A DNA stretch of 48,446 bases from JBGTGT01 sp051439375 (GTDB taxonomy: Bacteria > Cyanobacteriota > Cyanobacteriia > Cyanobacteriales > Microcystaceae), in NCBI GenBank assembly GCA_051439375.1, contig JBFRWB010000014.1, forward strand, positions 1 to 48,446, given 5' to 3'. The notes under the pieces were generated by a model that was not told where the DNA came from, did not search any database, and saw nothing but the letters and a program-made list of their open reading frames with translations. A program made the translations under genes and the position numbers. Position 1 is the stretch's first letter, and each line of letters opens with the position of its first letter. Shown one piece after another: positions 1 through 8,610 of this stretch.

Positions 1-52
1 GTTCTATTTTCTAGCTCTCCACTAAATGACCAAGAATCTACGCTACGCACGT

Positions 53-1540
53 TTAATCACTGATATCATAATTATCCTTGGACTTTTCGGCTGCTTTTGG
101 TGTTCGTTTCGGTTTAGCTGTATAAGAAACAGGTGAAGGAAGTAACTCTAATTGACGTGAAGGTTTGTCTTCTTTTTCCCCTCGACGACGTTGAGACGTT
201 CTTTCTTCAGCCGTATCTTCTGCTACCACTTCATACATCACTGCTAATTTTTGTCCCCCTTTTCCTTTTCGTAAAATTCGGCCTAACCGTTGTACAAATT
301 CCCTTGTTGATCCAGTTCCTGATAGAATGACGGCATACTTAACCTCTGGTACATCAACTCCTTCATTTAACACATGAGAAGTTACTAAGATTTTATAATC
401 CCCTTGACGAAACAAATTTAAAATTTCATGACGTTCTTTAACCGGGGTTTGATGGGTAATGGCTGGAATCAAAAATCCTTGGGAAATGCGATAAACCGTT
501 GCATTATCATTGGTAAAAATTAACATAGGTTCAGGATAATGTTCTGCGATTAAATCCCTTAATACCCTTAATTTACCATCTGTTCCTGCAGAAATATCTT
601 TTGCTTCCCGATGGGCTAACATTGCCCGTCTTCCCTCCGTACTTCTTGCGCTAGCCTGTACAAATAATTGCCAACCATCTAAACTTCTGAGGGAAATATT
701 AGAATTGCGGAGAAAATCATTACGAGTTTTAATCGCATTGTCGTAACGTTGCCGTTCTTCTGTGGATAATTTAACATTAATCTGTTCAATTCTATGTTCT
801 GCAAGGGTATTTCATGATAAATCATCTACTCCTTTACTATAAACGACTTTACCAATTAAATAGTCTAATTCATTGTGACTGCCATCGCTACGATCTGGGG
901 TAGCAGTGAGGCCAAGACGATAAGGGGCGATCGCATATTCGGCAATAACTCGAAAGAAATCCGTCGGTAAATGATGACATTCATCGAAAATCTGCAAAGC
1001 ATACTGATTTCCCAAGGTTTCTGCGTTAATTGCTGCACTATGATAAGTAGAAATCAAAATAGGGGTGCGATCTTTTGAGCCTCCCCCTAGTAACCCTACT
1101 TCTACTCCTTGAAATGCTTGGCGAATTTGGGTGAACCATTGGTGCATCAAATCAAGGGTAGGCACTAAGATCAGGGTAGTGCGTGGGGTAGATTCCATGG
1201 CTAGTTGGGCTAAATAGGTTTTCCCTGCTGCGGTAGGAAGTACCACGACTCCTTGACGGCCAGCCTGTTTCCATGCGTTTAACGCTTCGGCTTGATGGGA
1301 AAAGGGTTCTCTCTCTAAGGTTATTTTTAGGTCTAAAGGGGTAAATTCTTTGGCTTTATCGATAAAAGAGGTATTATTCGCCTGTAAAGTCTCAATCAAT
1401 GCCCGATAGTGCATAGCAGGAACACGAAACTTTTCGATGCGATCATCCCACGTGGCAAAATCGATCCATGCTTTTCCTTTTGGGGGAGGGTGTAAAATAA
1501 GTGTGCCGCGATCGTATTTAAGGATAGGAGAACGGGGCAT
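53..1540 (-). pseudogene. XPB/SSL2-like superfamily 2 DEAD/DEAH helicase interrupted by an in-frame TGA
   Basis: Two open segments (about 243 codons and 252 codons) lie in the same reading frame, separated only by a TGA at 812-814 (codon 243 from the chosen start). The first half has the Walker A motif PTAAGKT (residues 102-108), motif II DECHH (186-190) and motif III-like GLTATPDR (210-217). The second half has the helicase C-terminal domain with the motif VI region QRLGRILRKGK. Residues NTLAEHRIEQINVKLSTEER directly follow the TGA and continue the fold, so no frameshift is needed; GGA, CGA or TGG to TGA would each explain the stop by one change. The start is placed at MPRSP because an upstream ATG adds only nine unconserved-looking residues. 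The family consists of ATP-dependent DNA translocases, often beside a nuclease-like DUF790 gene in cyanobacteria; that neighbour would lie beyond the left edge. It could be a recent pseudogene, a sequencing error, two split proteins (an ATG at 620-622 could restart translation) or UGA readthrough. Confidence 0.8.
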
Positions 1541-1732
1541 TACAAAGAAGAAGTTATAAATAGTCAATAATTATCGTTTAATTATAGAGCATTATTATCT
1601 CTAATTCAAAGGAAAAAAAGATGTGTTTTACACAAGACAAAAAGATGGGGAAGGTTAGCAAGGCTTAGACAACTATAGCGTTTCCCTCCCGTTATGTGGT
1701 GCAGAATTAACCGTTTTGAGGCGTTAGGAAAG

Positions 1733-2206
1733 TTAATAGATATAAATTGCCCCTGTTTTTTGTAAATTTATACTGCGATCGCCGGCTCCTTCTTCATCAT
1801 CTAGTTTCATAATCTGGACATTAATTACATTTTCTTCTGTGACTTCCACTGTATAATTGAGGGCAATTTGTGAGCTATTGGGGTTATTACTGGTAGGATA
1901 AACAACAATATAAAGTTCGGGTTTTACTTGCTGTAAAGTTTCTGTTTCGTTGATAGCAATAGGAATCGGATCGGGATCAATATTAGTAATGGCGTAATCA
2001 ATTTCTAACCCTGTTTTATTGATTAAGTTTAAGGTAATAGGAAAATTAAGATTCACCCTAGCGACGGGTTGCCAAAAACCGGGTTGATAGGTTTGGGCTG
2101 GGGGATCTTGAGCAACGACGATTGATGATGTGGGAAACACTATACTGAGACAAAAAGAGAACAGAAAGCACTTAATTAATTGACTCATGTTAAATTCATT
2201 TTTCAT
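1733..2206 (-). CDS. Small secreted protein of unknown function
   Basis: A 157-residue protein with a clear N-terminal signal peptide: a basic start, a hydrophobic stretch at about residues 8-28 and an Ala-containing cleavage region (VVAQ). The mature part is about 120 residues and looks like a small beta-rich domain (NLINKTGLEIDYAI, IALNYTVEVTEENVINVQI), consistent with a periplasmic or secreted protein. No catalytic motif is evident and I do not recognise the family. An alternative start is the ATG six codons later (2188). It lies downstream of nagA on the same strand but about 100 bases away, so co-transcription is uncertain. Confidence 0.65.
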   Translation of the reverse strand: MKNEFNMSQLIKCFLFSFCLSIVFPTSSIVVAQDPPAQTYQPGFWQPVARVNLNFPITLNLINKTGLEIDYAITNIDPDPIPIAINETETLQQVKPELYIVVYPTSNNPNSSQIALNYTVEVTEENVINVQIMKLDDEEGAGDRSINLQKTGAIYIY

Positions 2207-2307
2207 AGGGATGTTCTTTTCTAATTTTAATACTAAAAAGAGACTAAAAGGGTAAAAGGGTCTTTTTCTACCCTGCGCTTAACTGGGGTTATAAATTATT
2301 GATGAAT

Positions 2308-3465
2308 TTAAGTTAATCTTTGCCACGTTAAACTATTGTTTGTCTGAGTCCATCTCAACAAATTAGCAGGTTGTCCCACTTGTAACCCATTTAATCCTAA
2401 TGCAAAACGAGGGGTTTGAGTCGCCATTGCGATCGCTTCTGCTACGCCACACACGCCCCATTTCACAACATTTTGCACCCCAACTAAAAGGGGTAAAGTT
2501 GTTCCGGCTAAGGTATCATCAGACAGACGGGCTGTGCCATTTTTTACCTCAATTTGTCGATTATCCCAAGGATACACCCCATCATCGAGGCCAATGGGGG
2601 CTAACGCATCACTGACAAGAAAGACACCTTTATGATAATCACTTGATCGCAAGAGAATATCCATCATCACAGGACTAACGTGTTTTCCATCAGCAATTAA
2701 GCCACAATAAACCTCTGAATCGAGGATTGCTGCCCCTAATAACCCCGGTTTGCGATGGTGTAAGGGGGGCATGGCATTAAAGGCATGGGTGACCATTGTA
2801 GCCCCTAATTTAAAGGCTTTTTTGGCTTCTGTAATGGTAGCGAGGGAATGACCTAAACTGACAACAATGTCGTGTGATCGCAAATAGGGAATAACATCAT
2901 CGGTTGTATCTAATTCAGGGGCGATCGTAATAATTTTAATAATGGAACTATAGCGATCCAAAATCCATTGTACGGTTTCGATGGTGGGAGTTAGTAAATA
3001 TTGGGCGGGGTGGGCGCCTCGTTTTTCGTAATTGAGGAAGGGACCTTCGAGGTGAACCCCTAAGATTTTGGCTGATGTAGTGGGATTCTGGGATTGAATG
3101 GCTATAAAATCATCAATTACTGATAAAGAACGATGAATATTGGCAACTGAGGTGGTAACAATGGTGGGGACAAAGGCATCAATTCCGTTTTCCCAGAGAT
3201 ATTTACAGATTTTATGAAGATACCCCATATTTTTGGGTCTTAACTGGGGAAATGCTAAACCTAACCCTCCATTAATTTGTAAATCAACCCCACCAAGGGA
3301 AATCCAATCTTCTTTAATATCTAAAATATTGGAAGGGTTAGAGGAGGGATTTTCTCTGACAAAACGGCTAATTTGCTCAATAATGCCTTCTTTGTTGATA
3401 ATAATCTGTTGGGGGTCGTCATAGCCTATTAAACGAGCGTTAACAAGGGTAATATCTTTTAGCAT
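2308..3465 (-). CDS. nagA: N-acetylglucosamine-6-phosphate deacetylase
   Basis: This amidohydrolase-fold enzyme removes the acetyl group from GlcNAc-6-phosphate in amino-sugar or peptidoglycan recycling. The 385-residue length is normal for the family. Visible signatures are the metal-ligand region GVHLEGPFLN, the histidine segments SLGHSLATITEA and VTHAFNAMPPLHHRKPG, and the catalytic aspartate segment LVSDALAPIG near residue 285. The N-terminal small beta domain and the C-terminal return strands are present, so the gene looks intact. No nagB or sugar kinase adjoins it; the gene stands alone on the minus strand, divergent from the transporter at 3635. Confidence 0.93.
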   Translation of the reverse strand: MLKDITLVNARLIGYDDPQQIIINKEGIIEQISRFVRENPSSNPSNILDIKEDWISLGGVDLQINGGLGLAFPQLRPKNMGYLHKICKYLWENGIDAFVPTIVTTSVANIHRSLSVIDDFIAIQSQNPTTSAKILGVHLEGPFLNYEKRGAHPAQYLLTPTIETVQWILDRYSSIIKIITIAPELDTTDDVIPYLRSHDIVVSLGHSLATITEAKKAFKLGATMVTHAFNAMPPLHHRKPGLLGAAILDSEVYCGLIADGKHVSPVMMDILLRSSDYHKGVFLVSDALAPIGLDDGVYPWDNRQIEVKNGTARLSDDTLAGTTLPLLVGVQNVVKWGVCGVAEAIAMATQTPRFALGLNGLQVGQPANLLRWTQTNNSLTWQRLT

Positions 3466-3634
3466 GAATTTAAAATTTAGACGGTGGGAATTGAGAATGT
3501 GAATACTGAGTGTAAGAGATATTAAACATTGTTAAACATAATTTTATCATTCAGAATTCAGGATTATGGAAGCAAACGAGTAAAAGTAGTTATGTTAAAC
3601 TGATAAGCTGACTATATCAGTGTCGGTGTATCTC

Positions 3635-5083
3635 ATGATGATTGCAAATCATTCTTTACCTAATCTAAATCTTTTAACTATGTTTCGTCTGGGACTTTTT
3701 CAGATGGGACTAGGAATGATGTCTTTATTGACTCTTGGTGTTCTCAATCGTGTAATGATTGATGAATTGACCGTTTTACCATGGATTGCTGCTACAGCCA
3801 TTGCCATCCATCAATTTGTGAGTCCAGCGAGGGTTTGGTTTGGTCAACTCTCCGATAGAAAACCGTTTCTTGGCTATCATCGTACTGGATATATCTGGTT
3901 AGGAATGGCACTCTTAACCACTCTTTCCTTTGTTGCTTTACAAATTATCTGGCAATTAGGCACAAGTCTGCAAAATACAGGCTGGAGTACCCCTACCTAT
4001 CTCTGGGCTGTTCTTTTGGGCTTAGTCTTCGGTTTATATGGCTTTAGCCTCAGTGCGAGTGCCACCCCTTTTGCTGCAATGTTAGTGGATGTTTCTGACG
4101 AAGATAATCGTTCTTCGCTGGTTGGTATTGTCTGGTCTATGCTAACGGTAGGTATTGTGATCGGTGCAATTATTAGTTCAAATCTATTAAATACTCCTGA
4201 AATTTGTGGGGCAAACATCTTAACCTACGATCCCACGCAAACCGCAACAATTGCCAATATTCCCCAACTTCAAAGGACAATCAACCCAGTTTTTATTAAA
4301 ATACCCGCTTTAGTCCTAGGACTTGCTATTATAGCGACCATTGGCGTAGAAAAGAAATATTCTCGCTTTAAGTTTCGTTCCTCCAATCGCCAACGTGAAG
4401 ATCAAGTCACCTTTGGCCAAGCGTTAAGTGTCTTAACCACCAGTCGTCAAACAGGAATCTTTTTTGGCTTTTTGCTGGTACTCACCCTTAGTTTATTTAT
4501 GCAGGATGCAGTAATGGAACCTTATGGGGGAGAAGTGTTCGGAATGTGTATCTCTGAAACCACCCAGTTAAACGCCTTTTTTGGCATGGGAACGTTAGTA
4601 GGTATCGGTTCGACAGGGTTTTTAGTTGTTCCCCGCTTGGGTAAACAAAGAACCACTGCGTTAGGATGTATCCTTGCTGCTGCTTGCTTCAGTTTAATTA
4701 TTCTGGCAGGCTTAACAGCCAATCAAAGTTTATTAAAGTCTGGATTATTCTTTTTTGGTTTAGCGGCTGGGGTATTAACGGCCGGGGCTACCAGTTTAAT
4801 GTTAGACTTAACCGCCGCCGAAACCGCCGGAACGTTTATTGGGGCTTGGGGACTCGCACAGGCGATCGCACGGGGATTAGCCACGATTTTAGGGGGTGCG
4901 GTGTTAAATATAGGTAAAATTCTCTTTGAATCTCCTGTTTTTGCCTATAGTTTAGTATTTGTCCTCCAAGCCATCGGAATGTTAGTGGCAGTTTCCCTAT
5001 TAAACAGAGTAAATGTTAAAGAGTTTAAAGAAAATGCCAAATCTGCGATCGCAATGGTAATGGAAGGGGACATTGAGGGATAA
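3635..5083 (+). CDS. BCD/PucC-family major facilitator transporter
   Basis: A 482-residue integral membrane protein with about twelve hydrophobic segments. The N-terminal signature (FRLGLFQMGLGMMSLL, LNRVMIDEL, RVWFGQLSDRKPFLGYHRT) is typical of the bacteriochlorophyll-delivery/PucC branch of the MFS family, which in cyanobacteria is thought to handle chlorophyll or light-harvesting assembly. Helices 7-12 occupy the second half (from about residue 270). The longest reading frame begins with a GTG at 3620; the ATG at 3635 (or 3638) is a more likely start. It is transcribed alone and is divergent from nagA. The substrate cannot be read from the sequence. Confidence 0.88.
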   Translation: MMIANHSLPNLNLLTMFRLGLFQMGLGMMSLLTLGVLNRVMIDELTVLPWIAATAIAIHQFVSPARVWFGQLSDRKPFLGYHRTGYIWLGMALLTTLSFVALQIIWQLGTSLQNTGWSTPTYLWAVLLGLVFGLYGFSLSASATPFAAMLVDVSDEDNRSSLVGIVWSMLTVGIVIGAIISSNLLNTPEICGANILTYDPTQTATIANIPQLQRTINPVFIKIPALVLGLAIIATIGVEKKYSRFKFRSSNRQREDQVTFGQALSVLTTSRQTGIFFGFLLVLTLSLFMQDAVMEPYGGEVFGMCISETTQLNAFFGMGTLVGIGSTGFLVVPRLGKQRTTALGCILAAACFSLIILAGLTANQSLLKSGLFFFGLAAGVLTAGATSLMLDLTAAETAGTFIGAWGLAQAIARGLATILGGAVLNIGKILFESPVFAYSLVFVLQAIGMLVAVSLLNRVNVKEFKENAKSAIAMVMEGDIEG

Positions 5084-5205
5084 TAACAGATAGAATAGGC
5101 TAGTACAAAGGGAAAAAATAACTGACCAGTTATAAAACTCTTAAGGCCTTACCCATTCATCTTTTTGCATGAGTACCTTTTGCCTTCTGCGTAGCGGAAC
5201 GAGAA

Positions 5206-5224
5206 CCCTTATCTAAATTAAGGG
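5206..5224. other. Short stem-loop between the transporter and FHA genes
   Basis: The arms CCCTTA and TAAGGG flank a seven-base loop. The element lies 122 bases after the transporter stop and 44 bases before the FHA start, downstream of a fragment reading TTCTGCGTAGCGGAA that looks like a piece of a dispersed repeat (inference). There is no T-run directly after it, so it is not a classical terminator. It could be part of the FHA gene leader. Confidence 0.4.
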
Positions 5225-5268
5225 ATCTGCCTATTCTTACTCACCCTTGATTAAGCTTACAAGATAAA

Positions 5269-5664
5269 ATGTCTTCCTCAGATGTTCATGTTTCCTCTGT
5301 TTCTCCTCCCTCTTTTCCCCATAGCAAAGCGATTTTAATTCACGAAAAAACCCAAACTCGCTTTGTACTTCCCCAAGATAAACAATTTATTTACATCGGA
5401 AAAGCGAATGAACATATTCCCATTCAGGTTGAACTGTCTGAGTTACCGAATGCTAATATTATTTCTCGTGTTCATTGTGTTATTCATGCAGATGAGGGAG
5501 ACTATTACCTAGAAGATGCAGGAAGTTTGAATGGGACTGCAATTAATGATGAATCGCTCAAACCCGGAACCCGTTTTCGGAAAAAACTAAAGTCAGGGGA
5601 TGTAATTATCTTAGGAAGAAATCGTAAAATTAAATTAAGATTTCAAATTACACCGTTACAATAA
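5269..5664 (+). CDS. FHA-domain protein
   Basis: A 131-residue protein that is almost entirely one forkhead-associated domain, a phosphothreonine-peptide binding module. Recognisable elements are FIYIGKANEH (about residues 40-49), the conserved binding stretch SRVHCVIHADEGDYYLEDAG (residues about 66-85), and SLNGTAINDE with the GT/N motif that follows. No other domain is attached, so it is probably an adaptor. It is the first gene of a three-gene plus-strand group; the next gene begins 32 bases after its stop (from its ATG), suggesting co-transcription. The kinase partner is not in the window. Confidence 0.88.
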   Translation: MSSSDVHVSSVSPPSFPHSKAILIHEKTQTRFVLPQDKQFIYIGKANEHIPIQVELSELPNANIISRVHCVIHADEGDYYLEDAGSLNGTAINDESLKPGTRFRKKLKSGDVIILGRNRKIKLRFQITPLQ

Positions 5665-5696
5665 ATGGGTTAGTTTTGACGATATTTTCAGAAACA

Positions 5697-6734
5697 ATGA
5701 CTCACTCTAATTATAAGCCACTGCTGTATCTGACCACTTCAAAAATGAGTTTAGCAGAGATTCAACAAAATGCTAATCTTGCCCTTAGTCAAGTGGAAAA
5801 CTTAGATCAATTCTCTCAGGAATTAGAGGATATTTCCCAAGATAAAATAAACGTCGAATTTGCCTCAACTGCCTTAGCAACGATAACGACAGCAGCGATC
5901 GCAACCTTTAGTAGTATTACCCACACGCCTATTTCTATGCCGATTTTAGCCACATTAGGCGGCGGTGGTTCAATCTTAGCATGGACAGTTTTATCCTTTG
6001 CACAAAGACAAAATCTAAGCGGTGAAACAGATAAGGAAAGCTTGCCATCCGAAGTTCCTTTAGTCACAGAAACCGTTTTAGAAGAATTAGAAGCTCAACT
6101 TAATTTACTCCATATTAATGAAATTCCCGAAGACTTAAAGTTTCCTCCCGGTCATCCCATTCCTCAGAAATTGTACCGTGAACATCCTTTAAAAGCAAAA
6201 GCAAATCATTATATTCCAGTAGAATCTTATTATTCTTTATTGTTTGAAGAAAGGGAAGCAGAGTTAATTCGTATCTTAGCAGAGTTAGGCGCAACTAAAA
6301 TTTGCATTGAAGAAGAAAGTAATGCACAATTAACCTTAAACTTAGAAGGAGAAATAGAAGTACAAAGCATTGCTAATGTTGAAGGAAATATCGACACACA
6401 AAATACTAAAGAATATAAAAAAGTACGAACCCAAGAATATATTGGTAAATACTGGACACCTGATCTAAGTTTTGAGCGTTCAAAATATAGTTGGTTAGAC
6501 TATGAACCTACATGGGAAGCGATTGTCGAAGGAAGATTAAATAATGGTCAACTCTCAGCAGTGATTGAATTAACCACAGATATTTCTAATGAAATTACCA
6601 CAACAATGGGACTAGCGGAAGGACTTTTAAAACAATTAGGTGCATTTGAAATAAATTTAGATTTCTCTCAAAGTCATCTTAAACGCCGTAAGTTTATGGT
6701 AGAATTTAAAGGAGAAAAAGACAGTGAACAGTAA
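5697..6734 (+). CDS. Unrecognised protein with a hydrophobic helical hairpin, downstream of FHA gene
   Basis: A 345-residue protein from the ATG at 5697; an in-frame TTG at 5676 would add seven residues. The N-terminal third holds a coiled or helical stretch (residues about 20-50) followed by two Ala/Thr/Ile-rich hydrophobic segments joined by a Pro/Gly turn (TPISMPILATLGGGGSILAW), suggesting membrane association. The C-terminal half is soluble and acidic, with a PGHPIPQKLYREHP segment, FEEREAELIRILAELGATKI and a beta-rich tail. I do not recognise the family. Its last codons and stop fall inside a dispersed repeat (copy at 6722-6785). Probably in one operon with the FHA gene. Confidence 0.7.
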   Translation: MTHSNYKPLLYLTTSKMSLAEIQQNANLALSQVENLDQFSQELEDISQDKINVEFASTALATITTAAIATFSSITHTPISMPILATLGGGGSILAWTVLSFAQRQNLSGETDKESLPSEVPLVTETVLEELEAQLNLLHINEIPEDLKFPPGHPIPQKLYREHPLKAKANHYIPVESYYSLLFEEREAELIRILAELGATKICIEEESNAQLTLNLEGEIEVQSIANVEGNIDTQNTKEYKKVRTQEYIGKYWTPDLSFERSKYSWLDYEPTWEAIVEGRLNNGQLSAVIELTTDISNEITTTMGLAEGLLKQLGAFEINLDFSQSHLKRRKFMVEFKGEKDSEQ

Positions 6735-6785
6735 ACATTTGTAAGTTTTAAAGCCTAGAACCTAAAATCTATAATTTATAATTCA
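6722..6785 (+). repeat. Dispersed intergenic repeat, copy A
   Basis: Begins CAGTGAACAGTAAACA, contains CCTAGAACCTAAAA, and ends with an AT-rich ATAATTTATAATTCA block. The same order of blocks recurs at 7417-7490, and partly at 41980-42055. This copy overlaps the 3' end of the preceding gene, supplying its final Ser-Glu-Gln codons and stop. Confidence 0.6.
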
Positions 6786-6786
6786 G

Positions 6787-7431
6787 ATGACAGTAGTTAA
6801 TGCTCACAACCTAACCCTTAGAGAAGTCCATTACTATTTACAGTTTCAAAAGCTATCTTATAGTTCTTTTGACGCTTTGCTTCAATTAGAACTCCTTTCT
6901 GATTTAGAGAAGTCTGAAATTGCTCAAATTCGCACCGACTTTGAAAATTATTTATTAGAAGAAAAAATAAAAGAAAGTATGGTAATGGCTTTAACAGTTT
7001 TTCCTTTGCTAAGGTTAGCAGGATTTTATCGTTCTCCCGTACAAATGAGAATAGAAGAAGAAATAGAACGAATTTATATTGAAGATGAAGAAGTAGAAAT
7101 TACGGGGAGAATGGATTTAATTTGCCTTAACAAAGATTATCAGAACCTGTATGATACCCCTTTTTACATTCTAATCATTGAAGCGAAGAATAGTAAACTT
7201 AATGCATCAGATGGCTTACCCCAACTATTAACCTATGCTCATAAAAGTTTAACAGAACAAAACTCAATCTGGGGATTAACAACCAATGGGGTTTATTATG
7301 AATTCTTTTATATACAAAAAAATGAGCATCCCACTTATCAACCCTTACCTTCCTTGCATTTACTAGAACCTAACGCTTCAGAAACTTTATTACAGGTATT
7401 AAAAGCAATTTGTCAAGCAGTTAACAGTTAG
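6787..7431 (+). CDS. PD-(D/E)XK nuclease-like protein (HSDR_N-type fold)
   Basis: A 214-residue protein whose second half matches the N-terminal nuclease fold of type I restriction R subunits: a Glu-rich strand, GRMDLI with Asp110, a hydrophobic strand ending in EAK (Glu132, Lys134), then Gln146 in GLPQLLTYA. The order D...ExK...Q is the PD-(D/E)XK signature. The N-terminal 80 residues are helical and unassigned. No helicase, methyltransferase or specificity subunit adjoins it, so a full restriction system is not present here; a solitary nuclease or DNA-binding relic is possible. It lies between two copies of a dispersed repeat, and its last codons come from copy B. Confidence 0.72.
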   Translation: MTVVNAHNLTLREVHYYLQFQKLSYSSFDALLQLELLSDLEKSEIAQIRTDFENYLLEEKIKESMVMALTVFPLLRLAGFYRSPVQMRIEEEIERIYIEDEEVEITGRMDLICLNKDYQNLYDTPFYILIIEAKNSKLNASDGLPQLLTYAHKSLTEQNSIWGLTTNGVYYEFFYIQKNEHPTYQPLPSLHLLEPNASETLLQVLKAICQAVNS

Positions 7432-7490
7432 CACTTAACAGGTGTGAGATTAAAAACCTAGAACCTAAAACTCAAAATTTATAATTTATT
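7417..7490 (+). repeat. Dispersed intergenic repeat, copy B
   Basis: Contains GCAGTTAACAGTTAGCACTT, then CCTAGAACCTAAAACTC and an AAAATTTATAATTTA end. It is similar to copies A (6722-6785) and C (41980-42055). The 5' block supplies the last codons (Ala-Val-Asn-Ser, stop) of the PD-(D/E)XK-like gene, and the 3' end touches the dprA stop region from the other side. Confidence 0.6.
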
Positions 7491-8610
7491 TCCTTTGATA
7501 TCGCATTCCGGGTAATTGGGTAATATATCCATCTAATTCTAATTGTAAAAGTAAAACAGACACTTCAGCCGCCGGTAATTGACTCTGAGCAACAATCATA
7601 TCAAACGGAAGAGAATCTGAGGCTATCATTTGTAATAATTGTTTGGCCTTGAGATCTATATTATCAGGAATCTCAGGTTTTTTAGGATTAAATAAAGACA
7701 ATTGTTCAGGTTGATCCAATTGAGGAATTGCACCTAACATTTCTAATAAGTCACTCACCTTAAGAATCATATCTGCACCTTGATGTATCAGACGTAAACA
7801 TCCCTCCGCTTCAAGTACATCAGGAGAATTAGGTAATGTATAAATATCACGATTAAATTCATTAGCGTAACGTGCCGTAATTAATGCACCAGAGCGTTGT
7901 GGAGCTTCCATTACCAACACTGCTCGACATAAACCAGCAATAATTCGGTTTCTTGCTGGAAAATTTCCCCTATCTGGCTTAGTTCCTGCTTTATACTCAC
8001 TGATAATTAATCCTTTCTCTTGAATGTGCTGATATAGTTCATGGTGACTCGGTGGATATATTACATCTACCCCAGTCCCCAAAACCGCAATAGTACGTCC
8101 ACCTACTTTCAGACAAGCTTCGTGAGCAATGCGATCAATTCCCAACGCCATACCAGAAACAACCGTAAATCCTTGTTTTGCTAATGCTTGACTAATATTC
8201 CACGTCCAACGGCGACCATGCTCAGTTGGACTACGAGTCCCAACAATTCCCACCATTGGAGTGATCCCTTGATTTTCAGCCAGATTTATCCTTCCTCGAT
8301 AATGTAAGAACGGTGGTGGACTGGGAATTTCCAGCAATAGATTAGGATAATTAGCATCAGAAGGAGTCCAAAAGGTCGGATTTTTTTGTAAATAGCTATT
8401 AAATAGCTGATCAATATTAAGCTGCGATCGCCGCTCAATAATCTGATCAATTAATTTCGGACCCAGTCCTTCAACTTGAGCCAATTCTAGCTTAGAAGCT
8501 GTCCATGCTGTCTTTAAGTCCCCGAATTGCTGCCAGATACGCTTTAATAATACTGGACCTACCTTTGGTGTTTGAGACCAAGCTAACCAATAGGGATGTT
8601 CTTCTGCCAA
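7486..8610 (-). CDS. dprA: DNA-processing protein DprA
   Basis: DprA protects incoming single-stranded DNA during natural transformation and loads RecA onto it. The 374-residue protein shows an N-terminal helix-hairpin-helix (AQVEGLGPKLIDQIIERR, about residues 44-61), the extended Rossmann fold with VGIVGTRSPTEHGRRW, TVVSGMALGIDRIAHEA, AVLGTGVDVIYPP, the hallmark FPARNRIIAGL and SGALITARYANEF, and a C-terminal winged helix (residues about 310-374). Length and domain order are normal. It is convergent with the PD-(D/E)XK-like gene and stands alone. With comEC in this window it points to natural competence. Confidence 0.95.
   Translation of the reverse strand: MAEEHPYWLAWSQTPKVGPVLLKRIWQQFGDLKTAWTASKLELAQVEGLGPKLIDQIIERRSQLNIDQLFNSYLQKNPTFWTPSDANYPNLLLEIPSPPPFLHYRGRINLAENQGITPMVGIVGTRSPTEHGRRWTWNISQALAKQGFTVVSGMALGIDRIAHEACLKVGGRTIAVLGTGVDVIYPPSHHELYQHIQEKGLIISEYKAGTKPDRGNFPARNRIIAGLCRAVLVMEAPQRSGALITARYANEFNRDIYTLPNSPDVLEAEGCLRLIHQGADMILKVSDLLEMLGAIPQLDQPEQLSLFNPKKPEIPDNIDLKAKQLLQMIASDSLPFDMIVAQSQLPAAEVSVLLLQLELDGYITQLPGMRYQRK

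Noticed and set aside
1..52. Possible start of the gene beyond the helicase at the left edge
   Set aside because: Only 52 bases are visible, without a clear start or ribosome binding site, so no call is made.
812..814. TGA in the helicase as a selenocysteine codon
   Set aside because: No SECIS-like hairpin was seen after the codon, the family is not a selenoprotein family, and the other base-change explanations are simpler.
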